Assembly (NCBI GenBank): GCA_905187655.1
Contig: CAJJIV010000019.1
Coordinates: 1-14,455, forward strand
From: an uncultured Eubacteriales bacterium
Lineage (GTDB): Bacteria > Bacillota > Clostridia > Christensenellales > UBA1242
Direction: 5' to 3'
DNA: 14,455 bases
This document shows, piece by piece, positions 8,252 to 14,455 of the stretch. Both the position numbers and the translations under genes were made by a program. The notes below the pieces were generated by a model. The model was not told the DNA's origin. It made no database searches and saw nothing but the letters and a program-made list of their open reading frames with translations. How positions within the stretch are numbered: the stretch's first letter is position 1; each line of letters begins with the position of its first letter.

Positions 8252-10246
8252 ATGAAGGCTTCCACTGGTAAAAAACTATTAATCACATTAGAGATTATTA
8301 CTCTTTGTTTTACTTTTATTGCAAGTTCTCTCTTGCTTGCTTTTAGCATTGCTACCAAAGATGCAAAGTTAGACTCTAGCAAATTATCTTCGATTAATTC
8401 TAGCATAATGTATGTTTCAGCAAGTGGAGAAGAAGCAAAAAATACTAACAGCAATATTGCTTTAAGTCAATTGCATGATTATACAGTTAATGCATTTATT
8501 GCAAAGGAAGACAAAAGGTTTTACAAACACCATGGTTATGATTTAATAAGAATGTTTGGAGCCTTAAAAAATAATATAAAAAATAACGAAGTTGTAGAAG
8601 GTGGCTCCACTATTACTCAACAACTTGTGAAAAACACACATACAACAGGCGAGAAAACAATTAAGAGAAAGCTTAATGAAATTAAAATTGCAAGTGAACT
8701 TGAAGACAATTATACCAAAGAAGAAATTTTGGAGATGTACTTAAATACTATTTATTTTGGAAACAATTGTTATGGCATAAATGAAGCCAGCAAATATTAT
8801 TTCAATAAAAGTGCAAGCCAATTGTCAATTGCTGAAAGTGCTATATTGTCAGGTCTTATATCTGCACCAAGTGTATATAACCCCAAAACAAACTTAAATC
8901 AATCTAAAAAAATGGGTAAAATTGTGTTAAATTTAATGCAAGAGCAAAATTACATTACAGAGACAGAAAAGCAAGAGGCAGAAAAAGAAATTGATTCAAT
9001 AACCCTAAACATATCTAGTGATTACATTAACCAATACCTATCTTATGCAACAAAAGAAGCCTTGCAGATTTTAAACTTAAATTCATTTGATAGTAATAAC
9101 GACATTGTTATTATAACGCATCTAAACACACAGGCACAAAACAAACTTGCTAGCGAAATCTTTAATACTGAATATTTAATTGAAAATGAAAATGGAATAA
9201 CTCCAGACAACTGTGCTTGTTTAATAGACAATGATACTGGAGGAATTGTTGCCTTTGCTGGGAAAAGTGAATATGATTTAACTACCTTAAGGCGACAACC
9301 TGCAAGTACTATCAAGCCAATTATGGTGTATGCCCCTGCCTTTGAAAGTTTGGGGTACTCTCCTGCCACCTTAATTTTAGATGAGCCAATTAATTTTTCA
9401 GGATATTCACCGCATAATGCAACAAAGCTATATTATGGTTATACAAGCATAAGAGACAGCTTAATTAGAAGCACAAACATACCAGCTGTAAAAACTCTTA
9501 ACGAAGTTGGCATAGAAAACGGCAAAAAGTTTGCTGAAAATCTTGGCATAACTTTTAATGAAGATGATAACAATCTTGCATTGGCATTAGGTGGATTTAC
9601 CGATGGTGTGACAATAACCGAACTTGCTGGAGCATACAGTGCTTTTGCAAATGGCGGTTATTATATTCAACCCCATTTTGTTAAAGAAATAATTATTAAT
9701 GGAACAAGTGTTTATAAAGAAAACTATACTAAAAAAAAGGTAATGAGCGAGTCTACTGCTTACTTAATGACTGACATACTTAAAGATGTTGCAAAGCGTG
9801 GCACTGCACGCAAACTTAACAAATTAGGAGATTATGTTGCATCTAAAACAGGAACTAACGCAACTGACAATAATAATCTAGATGCAATTAATGTTAGTTA
9901 TACTACTGAACACACCGCAGTTTGTTGGTTTGGTAACACATCAAACAATAATGGAAGTATGGATAAAAGAATTAATGGAAGTACCTATCCAACCATTATT
10001 GTAAAAAATTTGTTTGAAACAATTTATGAGAATAATCAACCTGCCGACTTTACTATGCCATCAAGCGTTGTTAAAGTTAAATTAGATGCAAATGAATATA
10101 AAAATAATCATTTAATATATCAAGCGAATGAAGATTGCAACAAAACAATTGAAGAAGTTTTTGATAAAAATAATATTCCAGAAAAAAAAGAAAGTTTCAT
10201 TATTCATAATAATGAAACTAAACTTTTTATTAACTTTATGATGTAA
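8252..10246 (+). CDS. Class A penicillin-binding protein (PBP1A family, transglycosylase/transpeptidase)
   Basis: A bifunctional peptidoglycan synthase of about 664 residues that polymerises glycan strands from lipid II and cross-links stem peptides outside the membrane. One N-terminal membrane anchor (about residues 9-34) follows a short cytoplasmic KASTGKK segment. The GT51 domain has EDKRFYKHHG (86-95, catalytic E86), GGSTITQQLVKN (117-128), RKLNEIK with the second catalytic glutamate at E143, 57 residues after the first as in the family, and EILEMYLN (158-165). The transpeptidase domain has S352-T-I-K355 (SxxK), S407-T-N409 (SxN) and K532-T-G534. All catalytic motifs are intact. The start is uncertain: ATG at 8252 and an in-frame TTG at 8216 (12 extra residues) both lack a good Shine-Dalgarno; I chose the ATG. 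Upstream of 8216 the frame closes with TAA at 8207. No convincing promoter was found. It converges with gpmI with one base between the stops. Confidence 0.93.
   Translation: MKASTGKKLLITLEIITLCFTFIASSLLLAFSIATKDAKLDSSKLSSINSSIMYVSASGEEAKNTNSNIALSQLHDYTVNAFIAKEDKRFYKHHGYDLIRMFGALKNNIKNNEVVEGGSTITQQLVKNTHTTGEKTIKRKLNEIKIASELEDNYTKEEILEMYLNTIYFGNNCYGINEASKYYFNKSASQLSIAESAILSGLISAPSVYNPKTNLNQSKKMGKIVLNLMQEQNYITETEKQEAEKEIDSITLNISSDYINQYLSYATKEALQILNLNSFDSNNDIVIITHLNTQAQNKLASEIFNTEYLIENENGITPDNCACLIDNDTGGIVAFAGKSEYDLTTLRRQPASTIKPIMVYAPAFESLGYSPATLILDEPINFSGYSPHNATKLYYGYTSIRDSLIRSTNIPAVKTLNEVGIENGKKFAENLGITFNEDDNNLALALGGFTDGVTITELAGAYSAFANGGYYIQPHFVKEIIINGTSVYKENYTKKKVMSESTAYLMTDILKDVAKRGTARKLNKLGDYVASKTGTNATDNNNLDAINVSYTTEHTAVCWFGNTSNNNGSMDKRINGSTYPTIIVKNLFETIYENNQPADFTMPSSVVKVKLDANEYKNNHLIYQANEDCNKTIEEVFDKNNIPEKKESFIIHNNETKLFINFMM
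10182..10228 (-). terminator. Intrinsic terminator of gpmI, inside the 3' end of the PBP coding region
   Basis: A perfect 12-bp stem (10193-10204 with 10208-10219) closes a 3-nt loop. Read on the minus strand it lies 28 nt past the gpmI stop and is followed by TTTCTTTTTTTT, a good U-tract. On the plus strand the U-tract is weaker (five T at 10224-10228, four bases after the stem). The stem is AT-rich (3 G-C pairs). The hairpin sits within PBP codons (SFIIHNNETK), so gpmI mRNA should end antisense to the last part of the PBP message. Confidence 0.6.
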
Positions 10247-10247
10247 G

Positions 10248-11774
10248 TTATTTTATAAACAAACTATCCTCTGTCATTTCAGCAGGTTTTTTTAACTTCA
10301 TCATTTCTAATAATGTTGGAGCAATATTACCTAATTTCCCGTTGCTTTTTAATTTTGCATTTCTAAATTCTTTGCCAAAAATAAACAATGGAACAAGATT
10401 GGTCGTGTGAGAAGTACAAACTGAACCATCTTTATATAACATTTGCTCAGCATTTCCGTGGTCGGCAGTAACTATTGCACTTCCGCCAATTTCTTCAATT
10501 TTATTAAGAAGTTTACCTAAACATTCATCTACCGAAGTAACCGCTTTTATACAAGCATCTAAATTGCCGGTATGGCCAACCATATCAGGATTTGCATAAT
10601 TTAAAATCAAACAATCAATGCCACTATCTAATAGTTCAATTGCCTTATCGGTAACTTCATATGCACTCATTTCTGGTTGAAGGTCATATGTTGAAACCTT
10701 TGGACTATTTACCAAAACTCTTTTTTCTAATTCAAAAGGTTTTTCAATGCCACCATTAAAGAAAAATGTTACATGAGCATACTTTTCAGTTTCAGCAACT
10801 CTGCCCTGAGACAACCCTAAATTGCTTAAATATTCACCAAGAGTATTGTGAGGAACTCGTGGTGGAAAAGCAATCTCACAGCCAACAAAACTTGCATCAT
10901 ATTGTGTCATACATACATAGTAAACCTTTTTGTATCCACCTTCTCGTTCAAAATTATCAAAATCTTTGTAAATAATTGAACGAGTTATTTCTCTTGCTCT
11001 ATCTGTTCTGTAATTAAAAAAGATAATAGAATCGTTTTCATTAACACCAGCATAATCGCCAATCACAATAGGTTCAACAAATTCATCGGTAAGACCATTA
11101 TTATAACTTTCATTAATAGCTGTTATTGGGTTAGAATAATATATTCCCTTACCCGCCATTAGGTTGTCGTAGCCTTTTTTTACTCGCTCCCATCTGTTAT
11201 CTCGATCCATTATGTTATATCTGCCACAGATGGTTGCTATCTTGCCCATACCAACATCTTTTAACTTATCTTGAACTAGTTTAATAAAGCCTTGTCCACT
11301 GGTTGGCGGAGTATCCCTGCCATCAGTAATTATATGAATTAGCAAATTTTGCAAGTCGTTTTTCTTTGCAAGGTCAATTAAAGCAAACAGGTGTTCAAGT
11401 TTGGAATGAACTCCTCCATTTGAAACCAAGCCGACAATATGTAGCGTGGAATTGTGTTTTTTACAATTTTCAATTGCTCCCATAAACGCAGGATTTTTAA
11501 AAAAGTCACCATCTTCTATTGCTTTTGATATTGCGGACGAGTCTTGATATATCACTCTTCCTGCACCAATATTCATATGTCCAACTTCACTATTGCCCAT
11601 TTGTCCATCTGCCAAACCGACATACGAACCACTTGCATTTATTAAGGTATGTGGGCAATTTTGCCATAACCAATCTAGGGTTGGAGTATTTGCTTGTTTT
11701 ACTGCATTTCCTTCATACCTATTGCTTTCTCCAAGACCATCTAAAATTATTATTGCCTTCGTCTTTTTAGCCAA
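10248..11774 (-). CDS. gpmI: 2,3-bisphosphoglycerate-independent phosphoglycerate mutase
   Basis: A cofactor-independent, Mn-dependent phosphoglycerate mutase of 508 residues that interconverts 3- and 2-phosphoglycerate in glycolysis through a phosphoserine intermediate. I place the start at the TTG at 11774. AAAGGAGG lies 8 nt before it, and it puts the metal-binding Asp of ILDGLG at residue 12 and the catalytic Ser of GNSEVGHMN at residue 62, the positions known for the Bacillus stearothermophilus enzyme. The open frame runs 21 nt further to another TTG, but that codon lies at or before the expected transcription start and would put the Shine-Dalgarno inside the gene. Other conserved parts are H123 in GGVHS, DGRDTPP (151-157), NPDMVGHTG, TADHGN (D438, H439) and TSHTTN (H456). 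It has its own promoter and is separated from pnp by a strong terminator, so it is probably monocistronic. Its stop is one base from that of the convergent PBP gene. Confidence 0.96.
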   Translation of the reverse strand: MAKKTKAIIILDGLGESNRYEGNAVKQANTPTLDWLWQNCPHTLINASGSYVGLADGQMGNSEVGHMNIGAGRVIYQDSSAISKAIEDGDFFKNPAFMGAIENCKKHNSTLHIVGLVSNGGVHSKLEHLFALIDLAKKNDLQNLLIHIITDGRDTPPTSGQGFIKLVQDKLKDVGMGKIATICGRYNIMDRDNRWERVKKGYDNLMAGKGIYYSNPITAINESYNNGLTDEFVEPIVIGDYAGVNENDSIIFFNYRTDRAREITRSIIYKDFDNFEREGGYKKVYYVCMTQYDASFVGCEIAFPPRVPHNTLGEYLSNLGLSQGRVAETEKYAHVTFFFNGGIEKPFELEKRVLVNSPKVSTYDLQPEMSAYEVTDKAIELLDSGIDCLILNYANPDMVGHTGNLDACIKAVTSVDECLGKLLNKIEEIGGSAIVTADHGNAEQMLYKDGSVCTSHTTNLVPLFIFGKEFRNAKLKSNGKLGNIAPTLLEMMKLKKPAEMTEDSLFIK

Positions 11775-11792
11775 TTTAAATTCCTCCTTTAA

Positions 11793-11829
11793 CAAAAGAA
11801 TTATAACATAATTACTGGTCTTTTGTGAA
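11793..11829 (-). promoter_or_regulatory. gpmI promoter (extended -10)
   Basis: On the minus strand TTCACA (11829-11824) is followed after 18 bp by TATAAT (11805-11800), which is preceded by TGT, an extended -10 element. Transcription should begin near 11793, about 20 nt before the TTG start of gpmI, with AAAGGAGG in between. This agrees with the terminator of pnp immediately upstream and with the chosen TTG start. Confidence 0.7.
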
Positions 11830-11847
11830 ATAATTTTTAATTAAAAC

Positions 11848-11880
11848 AAAAAAAAGAAGCAAACATTTTTGCTTCCTTTT
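11848..11880 (-). terminator. Intrinsic terminator of pnp
   Basis: An 8-bp perfect stem, GAAGCAAA/TTTGCTTC (11856-11863 and 11868-11875), has a 4-nt loop. On the minus strand it starts about 10 nt after the pnp stop and is followed directly by eight T residues (11855-11848). This is a textbook rho-independent terminator. On the plus strand five T residues also follow after one C, so it could act weakly in the other direction. Confidence 0.88.
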
Positions 11881-11884
11881 TGCC

Positions 11885-13963
11885 TTATATTTTTTCAACA
11901 AGTTTAAGATCTATTTTGCCTTGTTCATCAATTTTTAATACTTTAACTTTAACTCGGTCGCCAAGATTAACAACATCTTCAACTTTCTCTACCTTTTTAT
12001 CGGCAAGTTTAGAAATATGAATCATACCATCAATACCATGCTTAATTTGAACGAAGGCGCCAAAAGGCTTAATAGTAACAACTGTTCCATCGTAAATTCC
12101 ACCAACTTCTGGTTCAAAACAAATTTCCAAAATCATTTCTTTTGCTTGTTGAGCAGACTTTTCATCATCGGTGGTAATCATAACTCTACCATCATCTTCA
12201 ATGTCAATTTTAACACCAGTTTCATCAATAATCTTGTTTATTGTTTTTCCACCAGAGCCAATAACATCTCTAATTTTGTCAGGGTTAATTGTAAATTGAA
12301 TAATTTTTGGAGCATATTTGCTTAATTCTTTTCTTGGTGCAGGAATTGTAGCAAGCATCTTTTGCATAATTTCAAGTCTGCCAACTCTAGCTTGTTCAAG
12401 TGCGGTTGTTAAAATCTTTTTGTCTATGCCCTTAATTTTAATATCCATTTGAATGGCGGTAATGCCTTTTTCAGTACCTGTAACCTTAAAGTCCATATCG
12501 CCATAGAAATCTTCTATACCTTGAATATCAGTTAAAATAGCAACATCGTCTTCATTTTTTATTAGTCCCATTGCAACACCAGCAACAGGAGCCTTAATTG
12601 GAACGCCTGCATCCATAAGAGAAAGCGTAGATGCACAAGTGCTTGCCATTGAAGAACTTCCGTTGGAAGATAAAACTTCACTTACAAGTCTTATTGTATA
12701 AGGGAACTCTTCCTCGCTAGGAATAACAGGTTCAAGTGCACGTTCTGCAAGTGCACCATGGCCAATTTCACGCCTTCCAGGAGCCTTAAGTGGTCTTGCT
12801 TCTCCAGTTGAATATGGAGGCATATTGTATTGATGCATATATCTCTTTTCTTCTTCTGGGTCCAAACCATCTAGCTTTTGTACGTCACCAATTGAACCAA
12901 GTGTTAATGCGTTTAATACTTGTGTTTGTCCTCTTGTGAATACACTGCTTCCATGAACTCTTGGAAGAACTCCAACTTCGCACCAAATTGGTCTAATTTC
13001 GGTTAACTTTCTGCCATCAGGTCTTATGTGCTGATTAAAGATCATGTCTCTAACAATTTCTTTTTTAACTTTGTATAAGGTATCAGCAATTTCACGTTTT
13101 TTGCCTTCAAATATCGTTTCAAAATGTTCAAATACATCTGCTTCAACATCTTCAACAGCATTATGTCTTACCATTTTATCCGTTGTTGGAGCAAGTGCTT
13201 CTTTAAGTTTGTCATAGGCATATTCTTTTACAGCCTTTTCAATGTCTTCAGGAATTTGGTAGTAATCTATTACGGCTTTTTCCTTGCCAATTTTCTTTTG
13301 AATATCTTCAATAAATGCAACCTCTTGCTTAATATATTCATGTGCAAACATAATTGCATCAAGCATTGTTTCTTCACTAACTTCCTTAGCGCCTGCTTCA
13401 ACCATCATAATGGCATCTTTTGTTCCACTAACGGTTAAATGCATTAAGCTTTTTTCCATGTCAGCACAAGATGGGTTTAAAACAAACTTGCCATCAATTA
13501 ATCCAACAACACAAGAACCAGTTGGACCAGCGAAAGGTATGTCAGATATAGATAACGCAACACTGCTACCTATCATTGCAAGAACTTCAGTTGGGAAATT
13601 GTTATCTACTGAAAGTGGTGTTGCAACAACAGCAACATCATTAAAAAACCCCTTTGGGAACAAAGGTCTTAGTGGTCGGTCAATCAATCTAGAAATTAAA
13701 ATTGCCTTGTCACTTCCTCTTCCTTCCCTTTTTTTAAATCCGCCAGGAATTTTACCTACCGAATACATTTTTTCTTCAAAGTCTACTCCAAGTGGAAAGA
13801 AGTCCATTCCTTCTCTTGGTGCTTTACTCATAGTTACATTAACCATTACTGCACTCTCTCCGCAAGAAACAATGCAAGTTCCGTTGGCATAACCAGCATA
13901 CTTACCGCTTTCAACGGTAATTTGTTTGCCACATAAATCAAGTACAAATTTGTGATCTTCCAT
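11885..13963 (-). CDS. pnp: Polyribonucleotide nucleotidyltransferase (PNPase)
   Basis: A 692-residue PNPase, the trimeric phosphorolytic 3'-5' exoribonuclease of mRNA turnover. It has the standard order of domains. The first RNase PH core includes PGGFKKREGRGSDKAILISRLIDRP around residues 73-97. An alpha-helical linker follows, then the second, catalytic RNase PH core with RPDGR, FTRGQTQ, and GDMDFK at 488-493. A KH domain has its GxxG loop GSGG at 569-572, and an S1 domain runs from about 621 to the end (GGIYDGTVVTIKPFGAFVQI...). Length is close to the usual 700. The ATG is preceded by AGGAG about 8 nt away. It follows rpsO with a hairpin terminator and a short leader in between, the usual rpsO-pnp pairing. 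All expected motifs are intact. Confidence 0.98.
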   Translation of the reverse strand: MEDHKFVLDLCGKQITVESGKYAGYANGTCIVSCGESAVMVNVTMSKAPREGMDFFPLGVDFEEKMYSVGKIPGGFKKREGRGSDKAILISRLIDRPLRPLFPKGFFNDVAVVATPLSVDNNFPTEVLAMIGSSVALSISDIPFAGPTGSCVVGLIDGKFVLNPSCADMEKSLMHLTVSGTKDAIMMVEAGAKEVSEETMLDAIMFAHEYIKQEVAFIEDIQKKIGKEKAVIDYYQIPEDIEKAVKEYAYDKLKEALAPTTDKMVRHNAVEDVEADVFEHFETIFEGKKREIADTLYKVKKEIVRDMIFNQHIRPDGRKLTEIRPIWCEVGVLPRVHGSSVFTRGQTQVLNALTLGSIGDVQKLDGLDPEEEKRYMHQYNMPPYSTGEARPLKAPGRREIGHGALAERALEPVIPSEEEFPYTIRLVSEVLSSNGSSSMASTCASTLSLMDAGVPIKAPVAGVAMGLIKNEDDVAILTDIQGIEDFYGDMDFKVTGTEKGITAIQMDIKIKGIDKKILTTALEQARVGRLEIMQKMLATIPAPRKELSKYAPKIIQFTINPDKIRDVIGSGGKTINKIIDETGVKIDIEDDGRVMITTDDEKSAQQAKEMILEICFEPEVGGIYDGTVVTIKPFGAFVQIKHGIDGMIHISKLADKKVEKVEDVVNLGDRVKVKVLKIDEQGKIDLKLVEKI

Positions 13964-13979
13964 TTCTCTTCTCCTCTTA

Positions 13980-14000
13980 AAACAAGGCCCTTCCTTGTTT
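13980..14000 (-). promoter_or_regulatory. pnp leader stem-loop just upstream of the ribosome binding site
   Basis: An 8-bp perfect stem (13980-13987 with 13993-14000, AACAAGG/CCTTGTT core) with a 5-nt loop ends about 16 nt before the pnp ATG, directly upstream of the AGAGGAG ribosome binding site. On the minus strand it is followed by only three or four T residues, so it is a poor terminator. In E. coli pnp is autoregulated through RNase III processing of a leader stem. A similar role here is only an inference from position. Confidence 0.45.
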
Positions 14001-14020
14001 CTGTTTTATTTTATATACTT

Positions 14021-14026
14021 ATTATA
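14021..14026 (-). promoter_or_regulatory. Possible -10 element of a pnp promoter
   Basis: A perfect TATAAT is present on the minus strand between the rpsO terminator and the pnp leader hairpin. No good -35 box is found 16-18 bp upstream; that position falls in the U-tract of the rpsO terminator. The surrounding DNA is very AT-rich, so this could be chance, with pnp instead expressed by readthrough from rpsO. Confidence 0.3.
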
Positions 14027-14032
14027 TATAAC

Positions 14033-14084
14033 ACCTTAAAAAATAAAGTTAGGGTGAACGAACAACAACCCGTTCACCCCTAAT
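14033..14084 (-). terminator. Intrinsic terminator / attenuator between rpsO and pnp
   Basis: A perfect 9-bp stem GGGTGAACG/CGTTCACCC (14052-14060 and 14071-14079), extendable by TTA/TAA pairs past a bulged C, closes a 10-nt loop. It lies about 10 nt after the rpsO stop. On the minus strand it is followed by ACTTTATTTTTT, a T-rich tract. It should end most rpsO transcripts and let a fraction read into pnp. Confidence 0.82.
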
Positions 14085-14089
14085 TTTAC

Positions 14090-14341
14090 TTACTTTCTAA
14101 TACCAAGTTTTTCAATTAAAGCACGGTAGCCTTCTAGGTTAGTAGATTTGTAGTAGTCTAGCAAACCACGTCTTTGACCAACCAATTGTAACAAACCACG
14201 TCTTGAGTGATTGTCATTTAAGTGCTCTGTTAAGTGACTTATTCTTTCGCTTAAAATAGCAATTTGAACTTCTGGAGACCCAGTGTCACCTTCTTTTCGT
14301 TGGTACTCAGCAATAATTTTGCTTTTTGTTTCCTTTTCCAT
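14090..14341 (-). CDS. rpsO: 30S ribosomal protein S15 (short-loop form)
   Basis: Ribosomal protein S15, a primary binder of the 16S rRNA central domain. The family pattern is clear: EGDTGSPEVQIAILSERISHLTEHL (residues 17-41), HSRRGLLQLVGQRRGLLDY (45-63) and YRALIEKLGIRK (72-83). At 83 residues it is shorter than the usual 88-89. Most of the difference is a four-residue, in-frame loss between LTEHL and DNHSRRG, in the loop between helices 2 and 3, where typical members read roughly LxxHKxDHHSRRG. The histidine before the loop and the Asp and Ser that contact rRNA in known structures (H41, D48, S51 in E. coli numbering) still have counterparts. The ATG has AAGGAG 7 nt upstream. It is transcribed from its own promoter and followed by a terminator before pnp. 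Confidence 0.97.
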   Translation of the reverse strand: MEKETKSKIIAEYQRKEGDTGSPEVQIAILSERISHLTEHLNDNHSRRGLLQLVGQRRGLLDYYKSTNLEGYRALIEKLGIRK

Positions 14342-14370
14342 AAATTTTCTCCTTATTATATTTTCACTAG

Positions 14371-14410
14371 AGTCTGCGTAAGCCGTTGGAGTATTCGGTA
14401 AACCCAGACT
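14371..14410 (-). promoter_or_regulatory. Structured rpsO leader, candidate S15 autoregulatory element
   Basis: The rpsO leader contains a perfect 6-bp stem AGUCUG/CAGACU (14410-14405 with 14376-14371). It encloses a small inner hairpin CCG/CGG (14398-14396 with 14385-14383) joined through internal loops. The inner loop includes CUCC (14391-14388), which could pair with GGAG of the rpsO ribosome binding site (14352-14349) as a 4-bp pseudoknot. S15 is known to repress its own translation through leader RNAs that differ between phyla. This assignment rests on position and fold only; no match to a specific class was tested. Confidence 0.55.
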
Positions 14411-14416
14411 AAAGCA

Positions 14417-14454
14417 CTATAAGTTATATTAGCATATTTTTGTATTTTTGTAAA
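14417..14454 (-). promoter_or_regulatory. rpsO promoter (extended -10)
   Basis: On the minus strand TTTACA (14454-14449) and TAATAT (14431-14426) are 17 bp apart, and TGC directly before the -10 box supplies an extended -10 element. Transcription should start near 14418, giving a leader of about 75 nt that carries the AGUCUG/CAGACU stem. The -10 hexamer matches consensus at 4 of 6 positions, offset by the extended element. Confidence 0.6.
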
Positions 14455-14455
14455 G

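Noticed and set aside
8206..8454. An 82-residue hydrophobic minus-strand frame opposite the PBP start
   Set aside because: It is antisense to the PBP membrane anchor region, so its hydrophobic look comes from that sequence. It lacks a ribosome binding site and overlaps the miaB promoter.
11775..11795. An upstream TTG at 11795 as the gpmI start
   Set aside because: It would place AAAGGAGG inside the gene and sits at or before the predicted transcription start. The TTG at 11774 has an ideal ribosome binding site and gives the known residue numbering D12/S62.
13124..13892. Plus-strand open frames opposite pnp (104 and 160 residues)
   Set aside because: They are antisense shadows of an intact, strongly conserved pnp gene, with no ribosome binding site or family resemblance.
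1..14455. Search for mobile elements, defence islands, CRISPR arrays, tRNAs or a novel gene system
   Set aside because: No direct repeats, transposase or integrase motifs, repeat-spacer pattern or tRNA cloverleaf were seen. Nearly all the sequence is covered by nine intact housekeeping genes.

Overview
This window is an AT-rich (by eye about two thirds A+T), densely coded piece of chromosome. It most likely comes from a low-GC Firmicute, probably an uncultured clostridial lineage. The reasons are the gene order miaB-mutS-mutL-miaA-(YnbB-type PLP enzyme), a MutL with an endonuclease-type C-terminus rather than a MutH-dependent one, rpsO next to pnp, strong AGGAG-type ribosome binding sites, and TATAAT promoters with extended -10 elements. 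No phage, transposon, CRISPR, tRNA or rRNA sequence was seen. All nine genes are housekeeping genes.

Layout. Positions 10-8164 (minus strand) hold one tight operon transcribed right to left: miaB, mutS, mutL, miaA and a methionine gamma-lyase/aluminium-resistance-family PLP enzyme. Junctions are 14-nt overlap, 21-nt gap, 8-nt gap and 8-nt overlap. The operon combines the two-step modification of tRNA A37 (MiaA prenylation, MiaB methylthiolation) with mismatch repair (MutS recognition, MutL nicking). A consensus-like promoter sits so close to the miaB ATG that the transcript should be leaderless or nearly so.

Divergent from miaB, across a short intergenic stretch carrying a perfect 19-bp palindrome, is a class A penicillin-binding protein (8252-10246, plus strand). 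It converges with gpmI (10248-11774, minus), and one base separates their stop codons. A hairpin that looks like the gpmI terminator lies inside the 3' end of the PBP gene. gpmI has its own promoter and a TTG start.

Further upstream on the minus strand are pnp (11885-13963) and rpsO (14090-14341), in the order rpsO then pnp, each followed by an intrinsic terminator hairpin. The rpsO promoter and a structured leader (candidate S15 autoregulatory site) fill the right edge. The S15 protein is about four residues shorter than usual in the loop that contacts rRNA, which makes the protein/leader pair one of the more interesting items.

I found no convincing undescribed system. The observations worth a second look are regulatory or lineage-specific: the leaderless miaB promoter with an embedded palindrome, the terminator inside a convergent coding region, the S15 loop deletion with its leader, the pnp leader hairpin, and the lack of hfq at its common position after miaA.
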